Program-made: the position numbers and the translations under genes
Shown: positions 1-8,370 of the stretch, one piece after another
How positions within the stretch are numbered: position 1 is the stretch's first letter
Layout of the letters: each line of letters begins with the position of its first letter
The notes under the pieces: model-generated
Told to the model about the DNA's origin: nothing
Seen by the model: only the letters and a program-made list of their open reading frames with translations
Database searches by the model: none
Source of the DNA: Streptomyces sp. NBC_00239
GTDB lineage: Bacteria; Actinomycetota; Actinomycetes; Streptomycetales; Streptomycetaceae
Assembly (NCBI RefSeq): GCF_036194065.1
Contig: NZ_CP108095.1
Coordinates: 7,874,001 to 7,938,000 of the forward strand
DNA: 64,000 bases
Direction of reading: 5' to 3'

Positions 1-1
1 G

Positions 2-2872
2 GCCTCCCGTTCCGGCCTCCAGCAGGGCACCACGAACGTCGAGCAGGGCACGGCCACGACCTCGGTCGTGTACGACGTCCCGCTGACCGGCGCCAAGGCC
101 CCCTACGCCATGGGTGCCGGCGACGTGAAGGCCTGGGGCCAGACCGACGCGCCGACCGACGGCACCGCCGTCTTCCCGGCGGACGTGGTTCCCGCGTCCC
201 ACTCCGGCGACGTGCTCACGGCCGGCTCGTACGGCCGCGCCGAGGTCACCTACATGGGCGTCTCCGGGCGCTCGGTGAACTCCGCCGCTCCGGGCGGGCG
301 CATCTCCACCACGGAGTACGACCGCTTCGGCAACACCGTGCGCGAGCTGACCGCGGGCAACCGCGAGGTCGCGCTCGGCGTCAGCGCCGGGGACCGCGCC
401 GTCCAGGCCGAGCTGGGCATCGGCTCGCTCACCGCCGCCGACCGCGCGGACCTGCTGGCCACCCGCTCCGTCTACGACGACAAGGGCACGCGCGAGCTGG
501 AGGAGTTCGGCCCGCTGCGGCGGATCGAGCTCACCGCCGACCTGAAGGACGGCGCCGCGGTCCTGGTGCCCAAGGGCACCTCCGTGACCGCCCGCACCTG
601 GACGGTCAACGAGTACGACGCCGGCCGTCCCACCGACGGCACCGCCAAGGTCAAGGACCAGATCACCAAGAGCACCATCGGTGCCCAGGTGCGCGAGCAC
701 CAGACCGTCCTCGGCGAGGGCCGCACCACCCAGACGGTCTACGACTGGGCCAAGGGCGTCCCGACCCAGGCGATCAAGGACCCGGGCGGTCTGGCGATCA
801 CCACGACCACCGAGTACGACGACCAGGGCCGCATCACCAAGCAGCGGCTGCCCGGCGCCACCGGCACCGACGCGGGCACCCGTGTGACCACGTACTGGTC
901 GGCTACCGGTACCGGCGCCTGCCAGGGCCGCCCCGAATGGGCCGACCTGGTCTGCTCCACCGGCCCGGCCGGTGCCATCACCGGCGGCGGCGGCAACCCG
1001 GCCCAGCTCCCGACCACCACCACCGAATACGACTGGTGGGGCAACAACGCGAAGCTGATCGACACCGCCAACGGGGTCACGCGTACCACCACCAACACCT
1101 ACGACGCCGCGGGCCGCATCACCAAGGCGGTCATCTCCGGCGGTACCGGCCAGGCCGTCCCCGAGGCGACCACCGAGTACGACCCGGCCACCGGCAAGGC
1201 CGTCAAGGCGGTCTCCCCGACCGGCGGCACGGTCACCAAGGTCTACGACAAGCTGGGCCGCATGGTGTCCTACACGGACGCCGACGGCGGCACCACGACC
1301 ACCGAGTACGACCTGCTCGACCGCCCGGTGAAGGTCGGCGACAACGCGCCGTCGACCGTCACCTACACCTACGACGCGGCCGTCGAGCCGCGCGGCATGG
1401 CCACCGCCACCACCGACTCGATCGCGGGCGCCTTCCAGGCGACCTACGACGCGGACGGCTCGGTCAGCTCCGAGAAGCTGCCCGGCGGCTACACCGTCAC
1501 CACCACCGAAGACACCACCGGCGCCCCCCTGAAGCGGGTCTACACCCGTGACAGCGACGGCACCGTCGTCTACACCGACACGGTCACGGAATCCATCCAC
1601 GGCCAGGTCACCGACCACAACGGCTGGTCCGAGCAGCTGTACGGCTACGACGCCACCGGCCGGCTGACCTCGGTGGAGGACACCGCGGACACGGTCTGCA
1701 CGAAGCGCACCTACACCTTCGACAGCCGCACCAACCGCAAGTCCCTCACCTCCGCCCCCGGCACCCCCGGCGCCGACTGCCCCACCTCCGGAGGCACCAC
1801 CGCCAACACGACGTACGACAGCGCCGACCGCATCGTCGACGCCGGCTACACGTACGACGCGTTCGGGCGCACCACCGCCCTCCCGGGCACCACGCTCGGC
1901 TACTACGCGAACGACCTCGTCCACCAGCAGATCGCCGGCACCAACCGGCAGACCTGGCAGCTGGACGCGGCGCACCGCCTGCGCAGCTGGAAGACCGAGA
2001 CCGGCTCGGGCTCCACCTGGACCCTGACCGGCTCCAAGGTCAACCACTACGACGGCGACAGCGACAACCCGCGCTGGATCACCGAGGACACCGCCACCGG
2101 TGCGATCTCCCGCAACGTGGAGTCCGCCTCCGGCGACCTGGCCGCCACCACGAGCAAGACCGGCGACACCGTCCTGCAGATCACCACGATCCACGGCGAC
2201 ATCGCGCTCCAGCTCCCGCTGGACACCTCGAAGACGCCGGTGGTCCTCGACAGCGACGAGTACGGCAACCCGCGCGCCGGGCAGCCGGCCACCCGCTACA
2301 ACTGGCTGGGCGCCAAGGAGCGCTCGACCGAAACGCTCACCGGCCTCACCCTGATGGGCGTCCGCCTCTACAACCCGGTCAGCGGCCGCTTCCTGTCGCT
2401 CGACCCGGTCTACGGCGGCGGTGACAACGCGTACGGCTACCCGGGCGACCCGGTCAACGAGTTCGACCTCGACGGCCGGTTCTGGGGCAAGGTCTGGAAC
2501 TGGACCAAGCGCCACAAGGTGGACATAGCCCTCACCGCGGTCAGCTTCGTACCGGGTCTGGGCGCCGCCGCCTGGGCCTACCGGGCCTACCGCATCGTCC
2601 GCGTCGCGCGCGCCGCGAAGGGCATGAGCGGCGGCATCCGTGCCAGCCGCGCCACGTCCTGGCTGGCGGGCCGCATGTGGGTCGGCCGGGGCTCCCGCAG
2701 CTTCGGCCAGGGCCTGGGCCGCATCTCCCGCAACGGCCTGCGCCAGTGGCGGCGTCCGCAGTACAAGGCGGACGGGCACTGGAAGTCCAACTTCCAGTAC
2801 CGCAACTCCGGCAAGGGGAAGTGGAAGAATAACTACCACGTCTACCACCGTCGCCCGTGGTGGCGCCGGTGA
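2..2872 (+). CDS. RHS/YD-repeat polymorphic toxin, C-terminal part
   Basis: The frame is open to the left edge, so the amino terminus lies outside the window; about 956 residues are visible. Seen: repeated YD-type motifs (TTTEYD, EYDxxGR) over most of the length. The RHS core hallmark YNPVSGRFLSLDP is at 2369-2407 and the closing DPVNEFDLDG box at 2447-2476. The last ~131 residues (from 2477) are unrelated to the repeats: a hydrophobic stretch around FVPGLGAAAWAYRAY, then a basic, Trp/Tyr-rich tail ending RRPWWRR. Family knowledge: RHS shells encapsulate a variable C-terminal toxin released after the core. I infer the tail is the toxin; I do not recognise its fold or catalytic residues. A small acidic protein gene follows after 17 bases, as expected for an immunity gene. 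Confidence 0.9.
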   Translation, partial: ASRSGLQQGTTNVEQGTATTSVVYDVPLTGAKAPYAMGAGDVKAWGQTDAPTDGTAVFPADVVPASHSGDVLTAGSYGRAEVTYMGVSGRSVNSAAPGGRISTTEYDRFGNTVRELTAGNREVALGVSAGDRAVQAELGIGSLTAADRADLLATRSVYDDKGTRELEEFGPLRRIELTADLKDGAAVLVPKGTSVTARTWTVNEYDAGRPTDGTAKVKDQITKSTIGAQVREHQTVLGEGRTTQTVYDWAKGVPTQAIKDPGGLAITTTTEYDDQGRITKQRLPGATGTDAGTRVTTYWSATGTGACQGRPEWADLVCSTGPAGAITGGGGNPAQLPTTTTEYDWWGNNAKLIDTANGVTRTTTNTYDAAGRITKAVISGGTGQAVPEATTEYDPATGKAVKAVSPTGGTVTKVYDKLGRMVSYTDADGGTTTTEYDLLDRPVKVGDNAPSTVTYTYDAAVEPRGMATATTDSIAGAFQATYDADGSVSSEKLPGGYTVTTTEDTTGAPLKRVYTRDSDGTVVYTDTVTESIHGQVTDHNGWSEQLYGYDATGRLTSVEDTADTVCTKRTYTFDSRTNRKSLTSAPGTPGADCPTSGGTTANTTYDSADRIVDAGYTYDAFGRTTALPGTTLGYYANDLVHQQIAGTNRQTWQLDAAHRLRSWKTETGSGSTWTLTGSKVNHYDGDSDNPRWITEDTATGAISRNVESASGDLAATTSKTGDTVLQITTIHGDIALQLPLDTSKTPVVLDSDEYGNPRAGQPATRYNWLGAKERSTETLTGLTLMGVRLYNPVSGRFLSLDPVYGGGDNAYGYPGDPVNEFDLDGRFWGKVWNWTKRHKVDIALTAVSFVPGLGAAAWAYRAYRIVRVARAAKGMSGGIRASRATSWLAGRMWVGRGSRSFGQGLGRISRNGLRQWRRPQYKADGHWKSNFQYRNSGKGKWKNNYHVYHRRPWWRR

Positions 2873-2889
2873 GCGAGGGAGGCACACGG

Positions 2890-3216
2890 ATGAGCCAGGA
2901 CCACGCCGCCCTGGACGGGCTCCTGGGCATCGGCGCCGACGCCGAGGGCCGCGCCTTCTACCTGCGCGTGGCCGCCGGCGACATGGCGTACGACCGGGGC
3001 GGGGAGACCTTCGACTACATCCAGGTCTTCCTGTACCAGGAGGCGGCACCCGGCCGGCCCGCGGACGCGAACGACATGTTCGAGACCGACGGTCTGGAGG
3101 AGCTGGCGGACGAGCTGCGCAGCGGCGTGCTCGACTGGTACGACGAGCGGCTCGAGTTCCGTACGCCGACCGGCGAGGAGCTGGAGACCATCCGCTCCGC
3201 GACCGGCTGGACGTAG
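2890..3216 (+). CDS. putative immunity protein for the upstream RHS toxin
   Basis: 108-residue acidic cytoplasmic protein with no signal peptide or membrane segment. The start at 2890 is chosen because GAGGGAGG (2875-2882) stands 7 bases before the ATG; an in-frame start at 2857 would overlap the toxin gene and lacks a ribosome site. I recognise no named immunity family. The role is inferred from position: it is the only gene between the toxin tail and a strong terminator, it is short, and its Asp/Glu excess (e.g. DGLEELADEL) would complement the very basic toxin tail. It could be an unrelated small protein. Confidence 0.7.
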   Translation: MSQDHAALDGLLGIGADAEGRAFYLRVAAGDMAYDRGGETFDYIQVFLYQEAAPGRPADANDMFETDGLEELADELRSGVLDWYDERLEFRTPTGEELETIRSATGWT

Positions 3217-3245
3217 CGACCCGGCCGCCCGGCCGCAGTGAATGA

Positions 3246-3290
3246 CGACGGCCCCGGTACGCACCCACCTGGTGCGTACCGGGGCCGTCG
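3246..3290 (+). terminator. strong hairpin terminator after toxin/immunity genes
   Basis: A perfect 20-bp inverted repeat (arms 3246-3265 and 3271-3290) with a 5-base loop, 29 bases after the immunity stop. No U-tract follows, which is usual for GC-rich actinobacterial terminators. It should isolate the toxin/immunity unit from the acyltransferase downstream. Confidence 0.85.
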
Positions 3291-3572
3291 GCGTTCGTGC
3301 CGGATGCCGGATGCCGGATCGGGCCGGCTCGGGAAGCCGTCGGCCGGTGGTGACGGCGAGCGCGGTGGCGGCGTCGCCACCGGCCGGCGCCGTGACCCAC
3401 CGTCGGTGAAGCCCTCCGGCCCGGCCCCTTACCTTGCGGGGCCGGGCCGGACGGCGTTGATTTGTCCGGTTAATGCAGAGGAATACCCGTACGGCTTCCG
3501 GGGTTTACGGAATCGTTATTCACGTATGCACAACCTTTTCCCAAAATGAAAATGGCGGGTTAAGGTCCTCGA
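3291..3572. other. gene-free leader region before the acyltransferase
   Basis: No supported gene. The final ~110 bases (about 3460-3570) are much richer in A+T than the surroundings, which fits the promoter and leader of the acyltransferase starting at 3573. I see no clear -35/-10 pair. Confidence 0.4.
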
Positions 3573-4739
3573 ATGCTTTCCGCCGCTCATGAAAACGCAA
3601 GGGCCCGTCTCCCCGTCCCGGAGGGGACGGGTCCGCCCGGCATGAGCCAGGCCGGTGCCGCTTCGGCCGCCACGACCGCCGGCCCGGGTCCCGCCGCGCG
3701 GCCTGGCCCCCCGGCCTCCGCGGCCACCCCACGGGACCCGTACTTCGACAACGTCAAATACCTCGCCATCCTGCTGGTGGCGCTCGGGCACGTATGGCCC
3801 CAGGTGATAGAGGACAGCCGGGCCACCCGGGCCCTCTACATGTTCGTCTACACCTTCCACATGCCGGTCTTCATCCTGATATCCGGCTATCTTTCCCGGA
3901 GTTACACCGGGCGCCCGAACCAGATACGCCGGCTGCTGACCGGAGTGGCGCTGCCCTACGTCGTCTTCGAGGTCGCGTACACGCTCTTCGCGAGGTACGG
4001 GAACAACTACCCCGACAAGCCGATCAGCCTGCTCCAGCCCTTCTATCTGATGTGGTTCCTGATCGCGCTGTTCATCTGGCGGCTGACCACTCCGCTGTGG
4101 CGGACGCTGCGCTGGCCGCTGGCGGTCTCCCTGGTCGTCGCGGCACTCGCGACCATCACCCCGGACATCGGTCCGACCCTCGACCTCGTACGGGTCCTGC
4201 AGTTCCTGCCGTTCTTCGTGCTGGGCCTGTGCATGAAGCCCGAGCACTTCCGGTTCCTGCGCAGGCGCGGACCGAGAGCACTCGCCGTGCTCGTGTTCGC
4301 CGGCGCGCTCCCCTTCACCTACTGGGTGACGCCCAGTGTCCCGCTCAACTGGTTCTACCGGTCGAGGAGCGTGCAGGAGATCGGGCTGGCGTGGTGGCCG
4401 GGGCTGATGCGGGCGGGCGTGCTGTTCTGCTGCACGCTGGTGCTGGTGGCGGCGTTCCTCGCCCTGGTCCCCGGCCGCCGGTACTGGTTCACGGTGCTCG
4501 GCGCCGGCACCATCTGCGGGTACGTGCTGCACGGGTTCCTGATCCGCGGCGCCCAGTACGCGGGCCTCTTCGAGCACTACCCGTCGCTGAGCACGCCCCT
4601 CGGCAGGGTCGCGGTGACCGCGGCCATGCTCGTGATCATGACGCTGCTGTGCACACCGCCCGTGCGACGGGTGATGAAGTGCGTGACGGAGCCCGAGATG
4701 AAGTGGGCGTTCCGCCGGGACGCGCCGGCGTCCAAGTGA
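3573..4739 (+). CDS. acyltransferase family 3 integral membrane protein
   Basis: 388-residue polytopic membrane protein of the acyltransferase-3/OatA-WecH type, which transfers acyl (often acetyl) groups onto sugars or other cell-envelope acceptors. Seen: a soluble Ala/Pro-rich head, then the family signature near residues 50-65 (FDNVKYLAILLVALGHVW, with the conserved His) and FHMPVFILISGYL in the next helix, followed by roughly eight more hydrophobic segments to the C terminus. The start at 3573 has AAGG 7 bases upstream; an in-frame ATG at 3642 has no ribosome site. The substrate cannot be told from sequence. It is convergent with a small gene only 19 bases away. Confidence 0.85.
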   Translation: MLSAAHENARARLPVPEGTGPPGMSQAGAASAATTAGPGPAARPGPPASAATPRDPYFDNVKYLAILLVALGHVWPQVIEDSRATRALYMFVYTFHMPVFILISGYLSRSYTGRPNQIRRLLTGVALPYVVFEVAYTLFARYGNNYPDKPISLLQPFYLMWFLIALFIWRLTTPLWRTLRWPLAVSLVVAALATITPDIGPTLDLVRVLQFLPFFVLGLCMKPEHFRFLRRRGPRALAVLVFAGALPFTYWVTPSVPLNWFYRSRSVQEIGLAWWPGLMRAGVLFCCTLVLVAAFLALVPGRRYWFTVLGAGTICGYVLHGFLIRGAQYAGLFEHYPSLSTPLGRVAVTAAMLVIMTLLCTPPVRRVMKCVTEPEMKWAFRRDAPASK

Positions 4740-4758
4740 TCGTTTCCGGGTCGCCGCG

Positions 4759-4947
4759 CTAACGGCGCAGTGCTCGGTACCGCTTCAGCAGGGCGGTGAG
4801 CCTCGCCGGATCGGCGCCGGTGTTGAGTTCGGTCACGAGGTCGTCGGGGCAGAGCTCGTACAGGTCGCCCCACCAGCGGCGGCCGCGGTTGTCCCAGATC
4901 CGGTAGCCGCCGGGGACACCCCGGGGCACGTACCGTCGTCGGCTCAC
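4759..4947 (-). CDS. small conserved-looking protein, unknown function
   Basis: 62-residue cytoplasmic protein rich in Arg, Trp and Tyr, with an aromatic centre (YRIWDNRGRRWWGDLYEL) and a helical tail ending LLKRYRALRR. The GTG at 4947 is preceded at 8 bases by GAAGGGA; longer in-frame extensions read through low-complexity Arg/Pro sequence and look non-coding. I do not recognise the family. It lies downstream of the SMI1-domain gene on the same strand but behind a hairpin, so it is probably transcribed separately. Confidence 0.55.
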   Translation of the reverse strand: MSRRRYVPRGVPGGYRIWDNRGRRWWGDLYELCPDDLVTELNTGADPARLTALLKRYRALRR

Positions 4948-5050
4948 TCGGTGTCGTCCCTTCGTACCGTCGTCCCTCCGCCGTGCTGCACCCATGACCC
5001 TCGGCGGTCGGGCCGGGTGCGCGCAAGGGGATTCCCGGCCGGGGGAGCGG

Positions 5051-5101
5051 GTGCCCGGCCGGCGAACCCGCACGGCGCGGGGTGCTCGCCCGGCCGGGCA
5101 C
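5051..5101 (-). terminator. hairpin terminator of the SMI1-domain gene
   Basis: Perfect 11-bp arms (5051-5061 and 5091-5101), with further pairing of GGCGA to TCGCC just inside after a one-base offset. It lies 13 bases beyond the stop of the minus-strand gene ending at 5114. Confidence 0.65.
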
Positions 5102-5113
5102 GGAGCGCGGGGA

Positions 5114-6865
5114 TCAGGCCAGGTCCGCGGCGAGGTCCGTACGCCAGTGCGCGGACATCCGCTGGTGCAGGATCGCCTCCGCCGCCTGGGGCGCCGGCAG
5201 CAGCACGAACGCGCGCAGCGCCCCGGCCGCCCGTTCCCGCGCGGCCCACGCGCTCAGGTCCGCGTCGGTGACGGGCTGCGGCCGGGGCTCGTACCGGGCG
5301 GCGGACAGGAGCTCGCGGGTCGCCCGGGTCTCGGCGGCCAGGGACCGCATCCGCAGGTCCAGCGGCCCGTCGGCGGCGAGTTCGACGGGCTCGCCGCGGC
5401 CTATCCGGTCCAGCGCCTCGGACACCTCGGGGTGGGCGTCGAGGCCGGTCTCGGCCGCCAGTCGGACGAGCTGGGCGGCCGTCGCGGCGCGCATCCGCTC
5501 CGGCGGAGTCCGCGCGACCAGCCCGGCGAGGTCGAAGTCCCGTACGGACGACACCTCGTGCCCGGAGGCCGGCCGGAGGTCCGCCAGGACCGGCAGCAGC
5601 AGCGCACTGGCCGCCGGCTCCTCGCCTTCCGGGTCCGGGTGCCAGGCGATGCCGTGGTCCACCGCCAGCCCGGCCAGCAGGCGGGTGTACGCGGCGGTGG
5701 ACCCGGGCCACGGGTCCACGCCGATGGCCTGCCAGATCTGCCCGTCGGGGCCGGTCGTGTAGTCCACGCGGGGCGACTCCACGAGATGGGCGGCCTCCGG
5801 CACGGGGATGCCGTCCTCGACGACGGTGACGCGGACCTCGGGCCCCCGCTTGGCGAGGAGCACGCCGCGCGTGCCCCGCGTCAGCCGTCGCAGCACCTCC
5901 GGCCGGTCGAACTGCGGCTCGCCGGCCTCCTGGGTCGCGTACGACCACGCGCCGCAGGTGCCGACCCGTACCAGCGGCCGGTACGCCGCCCAGGGTGCGG
6001 CGGCGGACAGCCGGGCCTGTGCACGGGTGCGCGGCCGGGCCGACTCGGGGACGGCCCCCAGCCTCTCCAGGAGCGCGTCCGGGGACACGCCCGCCACGAA
6101 CACGACGTCGGGCTGTACGGGCTGTGGTTCCTCGGTCCGCGACCAGGTCACCACGGCGTGGAAGCCGTCGGGCGCGGCCGCCGCCGGCTCCTCGACCACG
6201 GGTTCCGGCCGCGGCTCCTCGGAGGCCGCGGCCAGCGCGAGGACGGAGACCGGGTCGGGAATCACGGCCTGCTCGTCGTCCCAGATCAGTACGCCGTCCA
6301 CGGCCAGCGGGATCCGGCCGTCGAAGCGGGTGCCGGCCTCCAGGGCCGAAGCGAAGTCGGCCAGCAGGTCTCCCAGACCCTGCCACGGCGTGAACGAGGG
6401 CGAGTCCTCGTCGAAGTAGCGCCCGATCCGGCCGTGGTGCCGGCCCGGCCGGGTGACCAGGAAGAGGCCGTCGGAGGACTGCCACCCGATGCCCAGCGTG
6501 ATCAGCAGCCGCTCCTGCGGCCAGTACGCGAACTCGTCGCGGGCGTCCTCGTCGTACTCCTCCTCGTCGTCCTCCAGGTCCGCGCCGACGTCCCGCAGGA
6601 ACTCCGTGCTCCGCACGATGTCGTCGACGCCGGACAGCGGGCCGTAGTAGGCGAGCACCGGGGTGCCGTCCTCCAGTTCCACACCGTCGTGGCGGAGCAG
6701 CGACGCCCGCAGTTCCGGCGGGAACGTCACGCCGAGGCGGCGCTCGGCCGCCTCGATGTCCTGCGGCAGCGCGGGCGGCCGCAGCCGGGCCCGGGCGGCC
6801 GGGGCGTGCACGGCGAGCCAGGACTCGATGCGGGTCCAGGACTCTTCGACGAGGGAGGCGTTCAT
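5114..6865 (-). CDS. SMI1/KNR4 (SUKH) domain protein
   Basis: 583 residues, cytoplasmic. Seen: an N-terminal SMI1/KNR4-type domain (about residues 8-150) with the typical IEAAERRLGVTFPPELRASL and HDGVEL motifs. An acidic patch (EDDEEEYDED) follows, then a middle segment resembling DUF6461 (around FVAGVSPDALLERLGA to GTCGAWSYA), and a helical Ala/Arg-rich C terminus. Family knowledge: SUKH domains are common immunity modules against polymorphic toxins and also occur in regulatory proteins. The start is the ATG at 6865. The RNA ligase gene ends 74 bases upstream on the same strand, so the two may be co-transcribed. Link to the nearby RHS toxin is speculative. Confidence 0.75.
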   Translation of the reverse strand: MNASLVEESWTRIESWLAVHAPAARARLRPPALPQDIEAAERRLGVTFPPELRASLLRHDGVELEDGTPVLAYYGPLSGVDDIVRSTEFLRDVGADLEDDEEEYDEDARDEFAYWPQERLLITLGIGWQSSDGLFLVTRPGRHHGRIGRYFDEDSPSFTPWQGLGDLLADFASALEAGTRFDGRIPLAVDGVLIWDDEQAVIPDPVSVLALAAASEEPRPEPVVEEPAAAAPDGFHAVVTWSRTEEPQPVQPDVVFVAGVSPDALLERLGAVPESARPRTRAQARLSAAAPWAAYRPLVRVGTCGAWSYATQEAGEPQFDRPEVLRRLTRGTRGVLLAKRGPEVRVTVVEDGIPVPEAAHLVESPRVDYTTGPDGQIWQAIGVDPWPGSTAAYTRLLAGLAVDHGIAWHPDPEGEEPAASALLLPVLADLRPASGHEVSSVRDFDLAGLVARTPPERMRAATAAQLVRLAAETGLDAHPEVSEALDRIGRGEPVELAADGPLDLRMRSLAAETRATRELLSAARYEPRPQPVTDADLSAWAARERAAGALRAFVLLPAPQAAEAILHQRMSAHWRTDLAADLA

Positions 6866-6939
6866 ACCGTCACCCTACGGACCGTCACTGACAGCGGTCA
6901 GGGACGCGGACGGCTCCGGCGCGTGACCCCGACGCCGGA

Positions 6940-8043
6940 TCAGGCGGGGGCGCGGCGGTCGGCCGCGTCGAACCGGGCGAGCACCAGCGCCCCGTCCCGC
7001 AGGGCCCGTTCCAGGGCCGGCGCCACGCCGTCGTCCAGGCCGCCGACGGCCTCGGCCACTTCCTCGACCGCGTCCCGCACGATTTCGGCGGCGACCTCCA
7101 CGGCCGGGGTGCGCGGCCCCAGTTTGCCGACGGCCGCGGCCGCTCGGGCCGGCGTCAGGAGCGCGGTGACCTGGCCGAGGAGCCAGCCGGGCACGCCGGC
7201 CGCGCCGTCCGCGGGCGCCCGGTAGGGCCGCGAGCCGTCGAAGCGCGCGTCCTCGGCGAAGGCGGGCTGCTTGAACTTGGCCACCGGGCGGGTGCCGGTG
7301 CCGGCGCCGTGCGCGGCGGCACCGCCCGCACCGGAACCGGGCCCGAGGGCGCTTGCCGAGCCGGCGCCCGGTGCCGTGTCCGGGGCGGCTGCGGCGGTGG
7401 ACCACCACGGTCCCGCCGGTTTGACGACGAGACCCTCGGCGAGGTTGCCGGGCAGTGCCGGCAGTCCCAGGAGTTCCGGTACCCGGGTCGTGAACACCGG
7501 GTCCTGTTCCCGCACGTGGGCGAGGGTGCCCCGGGCGATCACCGGGGCGCAGTGCAGGCCCGCGGCGCCGGCCGCCCGGCGCAGCGCCCGGTCGCCGACC
7601 CACAGGACACCGCCGTCGATGCAGAGCGTGGCGTCGAACGGCAGCCAGTGCAGTCCGGGCGCGTACCAGACACCGGTCTGGACGGGTTCCGTCCCGGGCG
7701 CGGGCGGCACGTCGGGGTGCGGGTACCGGCCGCCCGCGAGTTCACCGAAGACGGTGACCGGGGCCGCGGCGTCCGCGCCGTGCTCGCGGCGCAGCGCGGC
7801 GGCGCAGCGCTCCGCGGCGACGGCCAGGGCGGGCCAGATCCGTCCGACGCCGAAGAAGTCGTCGAGGCCGCTCTCGCCGAGCAGTTCACGGCGCTTGGCC
7901 GGGCGCGCCCCGGCGCCGTCACACACGACGGCGAAGTTCGCGCCGTGGACCTTCTCCAGCGCCACCCAGGCGCGGGCCCGCGCCCCGCCCAGCCGGGCGC
8001 GCGAGGGGATCTTCGGGTACGGCGTCCAGTGGCCGTCGCTCAT
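6940..8043 (-). CDS. RNA ligase, Rnl2-type nucleotidyltransferase
   Basis: 367 residues. ATP-dependent RNA ligases join RNA ends through a lysyl-AMP intermediate. Seen: motif I with the nucleophilic lysine EKVHGANF (about residues 30-37), motif III-like VFGELAGG, motif IV AEGLVVKPAG and a late basic motif VAKFKQPAF, in canonical order. An Ala/Gly/Pro-rich insert separates motifs IV and V, and a helical C-terminal domain follows. ATG 8043 has only a weak ribosome site. A better-placed start (8137) opens a different frame that overlaps this gene. Downstream is the SMI1-domain gene. RNA repair is inferred from family; the target is unknown. Confidence 0.85.
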   Translation of the reverse strand: MSDGHWTPYPKIPSRARLGGARARAWVALEKVHGANFAVVCDGAGARPAKRRELLGESGLDDFFGVGRIWPALAVAAERCAAALRREHGADAAAPVTVFGELAGGRYPHPDVPPAPGTEPVQTGVWYAPGLHWLPFDATLCIDGGVLWVGDRALRRAAGAAGLHCAPVIARGTLAHVREQDPVFTTRVPELLGLPALPGNLAEGLVVKPAGPWWSTAAAAPDTAPGAGSASALGPGSGAGGAAAHGAGTGTRPVAKFKQPAFAEDARFDGSRPYRAPADGAAGVPGWLLGQVTALLTPARAAAAVGKLGPRTPAVEVAAEIVRDAVEEVAEAVGGLDDGVAPALERALRDGALVLARFDAADRRAPA

Positions 8044-8137
8044 GCGTTCCGCCGCTCTGGTGCTGCTCGGGCAACCGGCTGTCGGGGTGCGCCCAGAGGA
8101 GCACGTCGGCGGGGCGCCCCGCGGGGGCTTGGGCCAT
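7919..8137 (-). CDS. possible short upstream ORF overlapping the RNA ligase start
   Basis: 72-codon frame opening with an ATG preceded at 5 bases by GGAGG, the best ribosome site in this intergenic region. It encodes MAQAPAGRPADVLLWAHPDS near its start, then runs out of frame through the first ~125 bases of the RNA ligase. The first ~31 codons lie outside the ligase. It may be a small coupled ORF or a decayed gene end. There is no family match I recognise, so this is low confidence. Confidence 0.25.
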   Translation of the reverse strand: MAQAPAGRPADVLLWAHPDSRLPEQHQSGGTHERRPLDAVPEDPLARPAGRGAGPRLGGAGEGPRRELRRRV

Positions 8138-8333
8138 TGGTGCCTCCGTCGGATGTGTGGGCGGGTGAGGGCAGTGATCGTAACGGGCCGCGGCGGCGGA
8201 GGGCCCGCGGATTTTCCGGCCGCCGGGCGGGCCGTGTTCCACGCCCCGTACTACACGGTCCTCGCCCGCACGCCCCGCGATCCGTGGGTCCGTGGCCTCC
8301 GGGGAATACGTCGCGCGGCCTCCCGTTCCCAGG
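8138..8333. other. intergenic region between RNA ligase and monooxygenase
   Basis: Divergent promoter region of about 200 bases between the minus-strand ligase transcript and the plus-strand flavin genes. Nothing else recognisable. Confidence 0.3.
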
Positions 8334-8366
8334 TATAGTTGAATTGTAAACAACCTCGGGAAGGGG
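8334..8366 (+). promoter_or_regulatory. promoter with MarR-like dyad for the flavin operon
   Basis: TATAGT (8334-8339) resembles a -10 element. It is overlapped by an imperfect palindrome, GTTG...CAAC (arms 8338-8341 and 8351-8354, AT-rich centre), and followed by the ribosome site GGGAAGGGGA (8357-8366) before ATG 8371. A repressor bound at the dyad would cover the -10. The regulator itself is not adjacent. Confidence 0.45.
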
Positions 8367-8370
8367 AACC

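Noticed and set aside
3523..4577. Long opposite-strand frame across the acyltransferase region
   Set aside because: Arg/Gln/Glu-rich mirror of a good membrane-protein gene; no plausible ribosome site or family.
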